From Cyclonatronum proteinivorum (GTDB lineage Bacteria; Bacteroidota; Rhodothermia; Balneolales; Cyclonatronaceae), in assembly GCF_003353065.1 (NCBI RefSeq), contig NZ_CP027806.1, positions 2,624,501-2,688,500 of the forward strand: a stretch of 64,000 bases of DNA, in the 5' to 3' direction. The notes beneath the pieces were generated by a model. The model saw only the letters and a list, made by a program, of their open reading frames with translations, was not told the DNA's origin and did not search any database. Positions 56,078-64,000 of this stretch are shown in pieces. The translations under genes and the position numbers were made by a program. Position 1 is the first letter of the stretch. Each line of letters starts with the position of its first letter.

Positions 56078-56262
56078 CCCGCATCACCGAACATACCATC
56101 GAAGATTTCGCCATCAAATTGCTCGAGCAGTTGGGTTATGAATATGTCTATGCCCCGGGTATTGCCCTCACTGTCCTGCGCGATACCCTCCTGCCAAAAT
56201 TAATGAGCGGAGAGGTGCGGGTGGGTGAAATCGAAGCTGAGGTATCCAATGGCCAGCCCTGA
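56074..56262 (+). pseudogene. chimeric scar: HsdR N-terminus joined to HsdS C-terminus
   Basis: A 62-codon frame. The first 29 residues ('MTRITEHTIEDFAIKLLEQL', then 'GYEYVYAPGIA') match the beginning of HsdR here ('ITESTIEAFAVELIEQLGYT'). The rest ('LTVLRDTLLPKLMSGEVRVG') matches the end of an HsdS subunit ('VALRDTLLPKLMSGEVRVAD'). DNA identity to the neighbouring genes is only moderate, so it is not a recent copy of them. It marks a past deletion between an hsdR start and an hsdS end. Confidence 0.82.
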
Positions 56263-57301
56263 GCTCCCCGAAAAGTTTTCCAACTTTGTACTCTTCAAGA
56301 CCGCAGACGGCAAGGTCAATATCGATGTCTATTTTCACGAGGATACCTTATGGCTCAGGCAGAAGCTGATTGCCGAACTGTTCAGCAAAGGACGCTCCAC
56401 CATAACCGGGCATCTCAAAAACATTTTCGCCGAGGGTGAATTGAAAGAGGAAGTGGTATGTCGGAAATTCCGACATACCACTGAGCATGGGGCCATACAA
56501 GGCAAGACCCAGCAAAAAGAAGTTCTCTATTACAACCTGAGAGCCATAACTGCCGTTGGCTATCGGGTCAATTCACACCGGGCTACCGAATTTCGCAAAT
56601 GGGCTACCGAAATTCTTCATGAATACATCATCAAAGGCTTTGCCATGGATGATGAACGCCTCAAGCAGATCAAACACTTTGGGCAAGACTACTTTGATGA
56701 GCTTCTGGAACGCATCCGTGAAATCCGGCTCAGTGAGCGCAGACTTTATCAGAAGGTCACGGATATCTACGCCCTATCCGCTGATTATGACCGGAACGAC
56801 GAAACCACCAAAGCGTTTTTTGCCACTGTACAAAACAAAATGCACTGGGCGATTCATGGTAAAACAGCAGCCGAAATCATCTATACGGAGGCCGACGCCC
56901 AAAAACTATATATGGGCCTAAAAACGTGGAAGAATGCGCCCAATGGTAAAATCCTGAAGTCCGATGTAACCATTGCAAAAAACTACCTGAACCAGGAACA
57001 TCTTAAAGAGTTGGCGCGAATCGTCTCCGCTTACCTGGATTTGGCCGAAAACCGCGCCAGCCGGGGGGTGGTCACCAATATGAAAGACTGGGTTCAGTTT
57101 TTAGACAAGTTTTTGGCACTATCGGATTACCCTATTCTTATGGATAGGGGAAAAATTTCCGCCCTGGAAGCCAAAATAAAAGCCGAGAGCGAATACGACA
57201 AGTTCCGCATCATACAGGACAGACACTACGTTTCTGATTTTGATGAGGAGGTAAAAAAACTCATAGAGGAAAAAAAGGGCGGTACTCATGACGACTTCTA
57301 A
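56249..57301 (+). CDS. rhuM: RhuM-family protein
   Basis: A 350-residue protein of the virulence RhuM family, often found in type I R-M loci; function unproven. 'NIDVYFHEDTLWLRQKLIAE', 'FAEGELKEEVVCRKFRHTTE', 'YNLRAITAVGYRVNSHRATE' and 'FRKWATEILHEYIIKGFAMD' are family hallmarks, giving a winged-helix-like DNA-binding N-terminus and a helical C-terminal domain. The ATG at 56249 overlaps the end of the chimeric scar by 14 bp; a GTG at 56225 would add 8 non-family residues. It overlaps the hsdR start by 14 bp, so it is translationally coupled to hsdR. A near-perfect palindrome lies at 56456-56484. Confidence 0.9.
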   Translation: MASPELPEKFSNFVLFKTADGKVNIDVYFHEDTLWLRQKLIAELFSKGRSTITGHLKNIFAEGELKEEVVCRKFRHTTEHGAIQGKTQQKEVLYYNLRAITAVGYRVNSHRATEFRKWATEILHEYIIKGFAMDDERLKQIKHFGQDYFDELLERIREIRLSERRLYQKVTDIYALSADYDRNDETTKAFFATVQNKMHWAIHGKTAAEIIYTEADAQKLYMGLKTWKNAPNGKILKSDVTIAKNYLNQEHLKELARIVSAYLDLAENRASRGVVTNMKDWVQFLDKFLALSDYPILMDRGKISALEAKIKAESEYDKFRIIQDRHYVSDFDEEVKKLIEEKKGGTHDDF

Positions 57302-60300
57302 AATCACCGAATCCACCATCGAAGCCTTTGCTGTTGAGCTGATCGAACAGCTGGGCTATACCTACCTCTATGCCCCGGCTATTGCCCCCGATGCGGAGCA
57401 TACCCCCTTTGGCGATGCCGAAAGGCGCAATTCCTTCGAAGAAGTCCTGCTCATGCATCGTCTGGCAGAGGCCGTGCGGAAAATCAATCCTGCCGTGCCG
57501 CCTGCCGCGCAGGAAGAGGCCATCAAGGAGGTGCAGCGCATCCATTCGCCGGATTTGCTGACCAACAACGAACACTTCCACCGCCTGCTCACCGAAGGCA
57601 TCAGCGTCAGCTATCAGAAAGACGGTCAGCAGCGGGGTGATTTGGTGTGGCTGATCGACTTCAGCGATCCGGAAAACAACGACTTCGTTGTGGCCAATCA
57701 GTTTACCGTGGTAGAAAACGGTGTCAACAAACGGCCGGATGTCATCCTGTTTGTCAACGGCATTCCACTGGTCGTGATCGAGCTCAAAAACGCCGCCGAT
57801 GAAAACGCGACCCTCAAATCCGCCTTCCAGCAAATCGACACCTACAAAGCCCTCATTCCGGGCCTGTTCACTTACAACGGCTTCACCGTTATTTCGGACG
57901 GCCTGGAAGCAAAAGCAGGAACCATCTCCTCCGGCATGAGCCGGTTCATGGCATGGAAATCCGCCGACGGCCAAGAAGAAGCCTCGCATCTGGTGAGTCA
58001 GATAGAAACGCTCATCAGCGGCATGCTCAACAAGGAAACCCTGCTCGACTTAATCCGCCACTTCATCGTCTTTGAAAAATCCAAAAAAGAAGACCCCAAA
58101 ACCGGATTAACCACCATTTCCACCGTCAAAAAAATGGCGGCCTACCACCAATACTACGCCGTAAACCGGGCCGTACAGTCAACCCTCCGTGCCACCGGAT
58201 ACCATACCTATTCAAATTCCCCTCCTCCGGAGGGGTGGCATCGACCGCAGGGAGATGTCGGGGTGGTCCCTCCGCAGGGAAATGCCGAAACGGTCAACAG
58301 AGCGACCAAAAACTACTTCAGCCTCCCCTACAACCCCAACCTCAAAGAAAAAGCCCGGGAACTCCGAAAATCCGGAAACCTCTCAGAAGTCCTTTTCTGG
58401 AAACGGGTAAAAAACAAACAGTTCAAAGGCTATGATTTTGACCGTCAGAAAATCATAGGCAACTACATCGTAGATTTTTACTGCAGCAACTGTCAGGTCG
58501 TCATTGAAATTGACGGCAGCAGCCACAATGATAAGCAGGCATACGACGCAAAGCGGGATGCCTACCTCGAATCGCTGGGGCTGACGATTATTCGCATTCC
58601 GGTTCAGGATGTGATGAAGCGGCTGGATGCTGTGATGGAGATGCTTGGGGACCACCCGGCGCTGCGGGCACCCGTGCGGGGAATGGACCACCCCGTCCGC
58701 CAGGGGAGGGGAATGGATGAGGGTAGCCGGGTGAATTTGGTGGAGGCGGACCCGGTGAATTATGGGTTGCCGGGGGTGAAAGGGCAGCCTCGGGGCGATC
58801 GTAAGGGTGGGGTCGTTTGGCATACGCAGGGAAGCGGCAAGTCGCTTTCCATGGTGTTTTTTACCGGAAAAATCGTCCTGGCTTTGGATAATCCGACCAT
58901 TGTGGTCATCACTGACCGGAATGATCTGGATGACCAGCTTTTTGACACCTTCGCTTCGTCCACGCAGCTTTTGCGGCAGGAGCCCAAGCAGGTTGAAAGC
59001 CGGATTGACCTTAAGGAAAAGCTGAAAGTCGCTTCCGGCGGGGTGATTTTCACGACCATCCAAAAATTCTCCCCTGATGAAGGCAATGTCTATGAGACGC
59101 TATCCGAGCGGGAAAATATCGTGGTAATTGCGGATGAAGCACACCGGACACAATACGGTTTCAGAGCCAAAACCATTGATGCCAAAAATGAAGACGGGGA
59201 CGTGATCGGGAAGAAAATTGTGTACGGCTTTGCCAAGTACATGCGTGATGCGCTCCCGAACGCAACCTACATCGGCTTCACCGGAACCCCCATCGAAAGC
59301 ACCGATGTGAACACCCCCGCTGTATTCGGTCACTACATTGACGTGTACGACATCGCACAAGCGGTTGAAGACGGCGCGACCGTTCGGATTTTTTATGAAA
59401 GCAGGTTAGCGAAAGTGAACCTGAGCGAGGAAGGCAAAAAGCTGGTAGAGGAATTGGATGAAGAACTCGACGACGGCGAGCTCACCGAAACCCAGAAAGC
59501 CAAAGCCAAATGGACGCAGCTCGAAGCCTTAATCGGCAGTGAAAACCGCATTAAAACCGTAGCGAAAGATATCATTCAGCATTTTGGTCAGCGGCAGGAA
59601 GTGTTCGAAGGCAAGGCCATGATTGTGGCCATGTCAAGAAGAATTGCCGCCGACCTGTATCACGAAATCATCCGCCTGAAACCGGAGTGGCATTCGGAAG
59701 ATTTAGACAAGGGCGTTATTAAAGTCGTGATGACTTCAGCTTCATCCGACGGCTCCAAAATGGCCAAGCTTCACACCAATAAACAGCAAAGAAGAGTCCT
59801 TGCCGAACGGATGAAAGATCCCGCCGACGAACTGAAGCTCGTCATCGTACGGGACATGTGGCTTACCGGCTTTGATGCACCGAGCATGCACACGCTTTAC
59901 ATCGATAAACCGATGAAAGGCCACAACCTCATGCAGGCCATTGCAAGGGTCAACCGGGTGTACAAAGACAAGCCGGGCGGCCTTGTTGTTGACTATCTTG
60001 GGATTGCGTCTGACCTCAAAAAAGCACTTTCCTTCTACTCAGACGCAGGCGGCAAAGGCGACCCAACCATTGCACAAGAGCAGGCCGTTGCACTCATGCT
60101 GGAAAAACTCGAAGTCGTCTCCCAAATGTTCAGCGAATCCCCCACCTCCGCAGGGGTGTCCGCCTCCAGCGGCGGCCGGGGTGGTTTCCCCTACGAAGAC
60201 TACTTCGAAGCCAATACCAGCCAAAAACTCTCCCTCATTCTCGCAGCCGAAGAGCACATTCTCGGACTCGATGACGGCAAGAAACGATACATCAACGAAG

Positions 60301-61094
60301 TCACTGCCCTTTCCAAAGCTTTTGCGATTGCCGTGCCGCACGAACAGGCCATGGATGTGAAAGATGAAGTTTCCTTCTTCCAGGCCGTCAAAGCGCGCCT
60401 GGTCAAGTTCGACAGCACGGGCTCCGGCAAAACCGATGAAGAGGTTGAGACCACCATCCGGCAGGTCATTGATCAGGCTTTGGTTTCGGAGCAGGTCATT
60501 GACGTGTTTGATGCCGCCGGTATCAAAAAGCCGGACATCTCCATTTTATCGGAAGAGTTTCTGATGGAACTCAAAGATATGGAGCACAAAAATGTGGCCC
60601 TGGAGGTGCTGAAAAAGTTACTCAACGATGAAATCAAAGCACGTTCAAAAAAGAACCTCGTCAAGAGCAAGTCCCTGAAAGAAATGCTGGAGAATGCGAT
60701 CAAAAAATACCAAAATAAGATTCTGACCGCTGCTGAAGTGATGGACGAGCTCATCAAGCTGAGCAAGGAAATCGTAAACATGGACAGTGAAGCCCAACAG
60801 CTTGGCCTCACCGAGTTCGAATATGCTTTCTATGCGGCCGTAGCCAACAACGATTCAGCCAAACAGCTCATGCAGCAGGAGAAGCTGCGGGAACTCGCGG
60901 TCATTCTGACCGAAAGGGTCAGGCAAAATGCAACCATCGACTGGACGATCAAGGAAAGCGTAAGGGCTAAACTGAAAGTCATCATCAAACGAACATTAAG
61001 ACAATACGGCTATCCGCCGGACATGCAAAAACTGGCAACAGAGACCGTTTTGAAACAGGCCGAAATGATCGCGAAGGAGTTAACGACAGACTAA
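57288..61094 (+). CDS. hsdR: type I restriction enzyme R subunit HsdR with inserted DUF559 nuclease module
   Basis: The ATP-dependent translocase and nuclease of the system, 1,268 residues, longer than its usual ~1,000-1,100. N-terminal PD-(D/E)XK nuclease with 'RPDVILFVNGIPLVVIELKN' (about residues 148-167). Helicase motif I 'VVWHTQGSGKSLSMVFF' (about 507), motif II 'VVIADEAHRTQYG' (about 613), and later 'YIGFTGTPIESTD' and 'DMWLTGFDAPSMHTLYIDKP'. Between nuclease and helicase, residues about 310-475 are a foreign DUF559 domain ('FWKRVKNKQFKGYDFDRQKI', 'YIVDFYCSNC', 'VVIEIDGSSH'). A second ~19-residue insertion occurs near residue 950. Both are in frame. The C-terminal helical domain is intact. 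Confidence 0.92.
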   Translation: MTTSKITESTIEAFAVELIEQLGYTYLYAPAIAPDAEHTPFGDAERRNSFEEVLLMHRLAEAVRKINPAVPPAAQEEAIKEVQRIHSPDLLTNNEHFHRLLTEGISVSYQKDGQQRGDLVWLIDFSDPENNDFVVANQFTVVENGVNKRPDVILFVNGIPLVVIELKNAADENATLKSAFQQIDTYKALIPGLFTYNGFTVISDGLEAKAGTISSGMSRFMAWKSADGQEEASHLVSQIETLISGMLNKETLLDLIRHFIVFEKSKKEDPKTGLTTISTVKKMAAYHQYYAVNRAVQSTLRATGYHTYSNSPPPEGWHRPQGDVGVVPPQGNAETVNRATKNYFSLPYNPNLKEKARELRKSGNLSEVLFWKRVKNKQFKGYDFDRQKIIGNYIVDFYCSNCQVVIEIDGSSHNDKQAYDAKRDAYLESLGLTIIRIPVQDVMKRLDAVMEMLGDHPALRAPVRGMDHPVRQGRGMDEGSRVNLVEADPVNYGLPGVKGQPRGDRKGGVVWHTQGSGKSLSMVFFTGKIVLALDNPTIVVITDRNDLDDQLFDTFASSTQLLRQEPKQVESRIDLKEKLKVASGGVIFTTIQKFSPDEGNVYETLSERENIVVIADEAHRTQYGFRAKTIDAKNEDGDVIGKKIVYGFAKYMRDALPNATYIGFTGTPIESTDVNTPAVFGHYIDVYDIAQAVEDGATVRIFYESRLAKVNLSEEGKKLVEELDEELDDGELTETQKAKAKWTQLEALIGSENRIKTVAKDIIQHFGQRQEVFEGKAMIVAMSRRIAADLYHEIIRLKPEWHSEDLDKGVIKVVMTSASSDGSKMAKLHTNKQQRRVLAERMKDPADELKLVIVRDMWLTGFDAPSMHTLYIDKPMKGHNLMQAIARVNRVYKDKPGGLVVDYLGIASDLKKALSFYSDAGGKGDPTIAQEQAVALMLEKLEVVSQMFSESPTSAGVSASSGGRGGFPYEDYFEANTSQKLSLILAAEEHILGLDDGKKRYINEVTALSKAFAIAVPHEQAMDVKDEVSFFQAVKARLVKFDSTGSGKTDEEVETTIRQVIDQALVSEQVIDVFDAAGIKKPDISILSEEFLMELKDMEHKNVALEVLKKLLNDEIKARSKKNLVKSKSLKEMLENAIKKYQNKILTAAEVMDELIKLSKEIVNMDSEAQQLGLTEFEYAFYAAVANNDSAKQLMQQEKLRELAVILTERVRQNATIDWTIKESVRAKLKVIIKRTLRQYGYPPDMQKLATETVLKQAEMIAKELTTD
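58216..58714 (+). mobile_element. DUF559-encoding module with inverted-repeat ends inserted in hsdR
   Basis: Left end ATTCCCCTCC (58216-58225) with GGGGTGG at 58232-58238; right end CCACCCC (58688-58694) and GGAGGGGAAT (58705-58714). The outer 10 bp are perfect inverted repeats, and so are the inner 7 bp. Between them lies a complete DUF559 (very-short-patch-repair-like) nuclease domain with no stop codon. The end palindrome resembles those at 14.4, 14.5 and 21-24.7 kb (ATTCCCCTCTTGAGAGGGGT type). The exact insertion edges are uncertain by a few bases. Confidence 0.7.
60134..60190 (+). repeat. short palindromic element inserted in frame in hsdR
   Basis: 57 bp (19 codons) reading 'ESPTSAGVSASSGGRGGFP'. 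It resembles the left arm of the DUF559 module: CTCCGCAGGGGTGTCCGCCT here versus CTCCGGAGGGGTGGCATCGA there, each followed by CGGGGTGGT. It contains small hairpins (CACC..GGTG; CCGCC..GGCGG). It interrupts a stretch of HsdR where relatives read directly from 'VSQMF' to a 'YEDYF'-like segment. Confidence 0.6.
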
Positions 61095-61297
61095 GAAATA
61101 CCAACCTACGGACGAATCAAAAAGCCCGCTGGCCCTGCCTGCTCTCACAGACGGAATAACCCGCCCATCATTATAAACCGGTACATCAAATCGTGCTGTG
61201 CTTCATCCCTTCATCCGAACGTAATACCGGCAATTTTTTGTGTACTACCCTCTGCTCATGGAATCTATAGCGGAAACAATGTGAAACGAACCGTTTC

Positions 61298-61337
61298 CAT
61301 CCTCAAAAAAAGGCCGCTGCGAGGCTTTTTTAGGATG
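61298..61337. terminator. bidirectional terminator between hsdR and the TonB receptor gene
   Basis: CATCCT (61298-61303) and AGGATG (61332-61337) enclose A-run/T-run arms and a GGCC..GGC core. It lies between two convergent genes. Confidence 0.7.
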
Positions 61338-61378
61338 CCACTGCAGCGACCTTTTCGGAATTGTTTTGGAGCCCTGAC

Positions 61379-63523
61379 CTACCGGAAACTCACATTAATC
61401 CCGGCCTGCCAGTTTCTGCCGGGGGATGGTTCGTAGAAGCGTCCGCCGAAACCATTGATGATGACCGAGCCGTTGTAACGCTCATCAAAAAGATTGTTGA
61501 GCTGAAAGAATGGTGTGACCCGCGTGCGCTCGCCAAGGGGAAGCGCGATCCAAGAGGCATTGAGGTTGAATACAGCGTAGGCGTCATTTTCCGCGGTGTT
61601 GATGCTGTTCACGTAGTAGCTGCCGCTGTATTCGCCTTCGAGGCGCATCATCAGCCCGCCCTGACGCACTTCTGCAAAGCCGCTCAGGCGGTGTCGCGGG
61701 ATGCCCGGCAACTGATTTCCTTTGAGGCCTTCACCGGCCTGTTCGAGCGCATCACTGTCAAAAGTGAGATCGCTGAAGCTGTAGCCGGCCTGAAAGGTCA
61801 GCAGACGAACGGGCATCCATTCTGCGAAAATCTCGAAACCGTTGTGCCGGGTTGCGCCGACATTCCGGAAGTATCTGCGTTCGTTTTCGGCCTCAAACGG
61901 CTGAAGGACATCATCCACATACATGGTGAAAACCGCGGCATCGAGGGTGAGGTTAAAGCGGTCGAGACCTGCACGGGTGCCGAGTTCGAGGGCAATGGTT
62001 CGCTCGGGATTCAGGTCGGGGTTGAAGCCGCCGGTCATGTCCGGACGGTTGACAAGCTCGGTTGTTGTCGGGGTTTCGAAGCCGGTTGTGAAGTTAAGGT
62101 AGCTGAACCAGCTGCCGTACTGATAGCTGATACCGGCCATAGGACTCAGCGCACCGAAACTGCGGCTGCCGGAAGCGTCGTCTCCGTCCTGCATAAAGCG
62201 GTCGTTGTTCCGGAAGTCAAACCAGTCGGCCCGAAGTCCCGCTGTAAAGGCGAAATCACCAAAGGGGACCTTCACCCTTGAGAAAGCGGCAAGGCTGTAC
62301 ACATCTTCCTGCTGATCGAGCGTAAGCGGCCCCTGATCGCCGCCTTCGCGGGCTTCATTCACCCAGTTGCGGCGGCTGTCGCTTTGAATGGAAGCGTCAA
62401 AACCGACGCCAAAGCTGAAATCCTGATACTCCTGCTGCAGGGTTGAGCGGAGTCCGCCGGCAAGGCGATCGACCTGAATCCAGGCAAAGGCCAGCGGGTT
62501 TTGCAGCTTCCGGGCCAAACCCCAGGTTTGCACTTCGAGGTCGCCCTGATCGAGGAGAAGCCGGTAGCGGGCACCGAACTGACCGTGCCGCGTAATTTTG
62601 CGGGCATTTTGTGCCAGATTGTTAGGCGCAGCCAGATCGGGGGTATCAGATGCTTCGTCGGCCGTTAAGGCGCCGGGGTTATCGCTCACAGGAGATTCAA
62701 GCACGGCGGCAGTCAGGCGCAGCCTTGAACGCGCATCGAGGGTGATATCCGCGTGCCCCCCGAAGCGCCAGGCTTCGAAACGGCTGTGATCGCGGAAACC
62801 TTCCTGCCAGAGCCGCGAGCCGTAAATCATGTAGCGGTTACCGCCCGCTTCAAAACCGGCTTCGACATCCTGTTTGTTGTAGCCGAAGCTGCCCGCGGAA
62901 ACCCGCGCCCGCACATGGGGCTCCGTTCCAAAGTTTGCGGTTGACATCAGCAATGCCCCCCCGCCCGCATTGCCCCAGAAAGAAGACACCGGTCCGCGCA
63001 CCACTTCCACATCGCGAATGAATGCCGGATCAATAAGCGTCATAATGCTTTGTCCGTCGGGCATGGTGAGGGGAACACCATCCATCAGAATATGAATGCC
63101 GCGAACCCCAAAAGCTGCGCGCCAGCCCATCCCCCGGATGGATATGCGCTCACCTACGGCGAAATTATTGCGGTCATTTACCCAGAGACCGGGAATACCG
63201 CGGAGCGGTTCGGTAAGGACGAGACCGGGCGACGTAAGCCGGCGCTCTTCAGGTATGCGGATTGCGGTAACCGCAAACGGGGCTTCGGCTGAAGTCTCGG
63301 TAAGTCGGGCCGCTTCGATCCGCACATCTTCAAGCTCAACCCGAAGGGTATCGGACAGTGCTGTACCGGTCGATTTAGGGAGATCACCGGTTAAACCGGA
63401 AGCATGCACAAAGGCGGGAAGAGTTCCAAGTGTGAATAAAAGAATTAAAAGAGTCAGCCTGAAAGCCGGCTTCAGGGCGTCAGGCAAAACTTTGGGCAAG
63501 GGAATAGTAGTGGAATAACTCAT
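61379..63523 (-). CDS. TonB-dependent outer membrane receptor
   Basis: A receptor of 714 residues from the ATG at 63523; an ATG at 63571 would add 16. Signal peptide 'LTLLILLFTLGTLPAFVHA', TonB-box region near 'VELEDVRIEAARLTETSAEA', plug domain 'GLVLTEPLRGIPGLWVNDRN' and 'IDPAFIRDVEVVRGPVSSFW', then a 22-strand barrel ending 'GRNWQAGINVSFR'. It imports an iron complex or another large ligand; no carboxypeptidase-like SusC domain is present, so it is not a SusC. The ligand is unknown and no partner gene is nearby. Monocistronic. Confidence 0.92.
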   Translation of the reverse strand: MSYSTTIPLPKVLPDALKPAFRLTLLILLFTLGTLPAFVHASGLTGDLPKSTGTALSDTLRVELEDVRIEAARLTETSAEAPFAVTAIRIPEERRLTSPGLVLTEPLRGIPGLWVNDRNNFAVGERISIRGMGWRAAFGVRGIHILMDGVPLTMPDGQSIMTLIDPAFIRDVEVVRGPVSSFWGNAGGGALLMSTANFGTEPHVRARVSAGSFGYNKQDVEAGFEAGGNRYMIYGSRLWQEGFRDHSRFEAWRFGGHADITLDARSRLRLTAAVLESPVSDNPGALTADEASDTPDLAAPNNLAQNARKITRHGQFGARYRLLLDQGDLEVQTWGLARKLQNPLAFAWIQVDRLAGGLRSTLQQEYQDFSFGVGFDASIQSDSRRNWVNEAREGGDQGPLTLDQQEDVYSLAAFSRVKVPFGDFAFTAGLRADWFDFRNNDRFMQDGDDASGSRSFGALSPMAGISYQYGSWFSYLNFTTGFETPTTTELVNRPDMTGGFNPDLNPERTIALELGTRAGLDRFNLTLDAAVFTMYVDDVLQPFEAENERRYFRNVGATRHNGFEIFAEWMPVRLLTFQAGYSFSDLTFDSDALEQAGEGLKGNQLPGIPRHRLSGFAEVRQGGLMMRLEGEYSGSYYVNSINTAENDAYAVFNLNASWIALPLGERTRVTPFFQLNNLFDERYNGSVIINGFGGRFYEPSPGRNWQAGINVSFR

Positions 63524-64000
<477 letters not shown>

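Noticed and set aside
50755-61094. The whole restriction island as a second integron cassette
   Set aside because: No matching left core (GCACAAC) or attC hairpin was found after hsdR, and the size far exceeds normal cassettes.

Overview
The window looks like chromosome of a Gram-negative member of the Bacteroidota/Rhodothermota/Balneolota group. Evidence: a secreted giant with a type IX secretion C-terminal sorting domain, a hybrid two-component system (HTCS) one-polypeptide regulator, a PID-CTERM-like small protein, a TonB receptor, an Omp85 protein, and many palindromic intergenic repeats typical of that group. The exact genus cannot be read from the sequence alone.

Layout. 1-2 kb: polyamine cluster (speD, pyruvoyl arginine decarboxylase, speE). 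2-5.3 kb: an Omp85 barrel protein convergent with an archaeo-eukaryotic release-factor-like protein. 6-14 kb: a PID-CTERM-like protein and a ~2,420-residue T9SS adhesin-like gene broken by two single-base indels. 14-25 kb: repeat-rich DNA with an IS110 transposase (structured putative bridge-RNA region upstream), a nested REPIN-like element, an HTCS regulator with one indel, and a three-unit ~600-bp tandem array interrupted by an intact IS66 element (8-bp target duplication). 25-31 kb: hybrid histidine kinase and an M16 peptidase pair. 31-49 kb: mostly housekeeping genes (UvrD/PcrA helicase, an intact IS982, lon, rsgA, cupin, APC permease, deoC with two aldehyde-dehydrogenase genes, SPOR lipoprotein, esterase). 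49.4-50.8 kb: an AT-rich two-gene segment bounded by attC-like sites, best read as an integron-type gene cassette without an integrase. 50.9-61.1 kb: a type I restriction-modification island (hsdM, KilA-N protein, PIN relic, ASCH protein, hsdS with an extra C-terminal domain, RAYT transposase, an hsdR/hsdS chimeric scar, rhuM, hsdR). 61.4-64 kb: TonB receptor and the start of gap.

The most unusual theme is in-frame insertion of palindromic or mobile sequence into genes of the restriction island. hsdR carries an entire DUF559-type nuclease module, bounded by inverted repeats, between its nuclease and helicase domains. Its ends resemble palindromes scattered in the noncoding DNA of this window. 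hsdR carries a second, short palindromic insertion further on. The neighbouring RAYT transposase gene contains a perfect 28-bp REP palindrome inside its own reading frame, and a relative of that palindrome lies near 14.7 kb. Other dispersed families include a ~90-bp repeat starting in a T-run (four copies) and a TIR-bearing ~250-bp element (two copies).

Three single-base homopolymer indels break two large minus-strand genes. They may be sequence errors or genuine decay.
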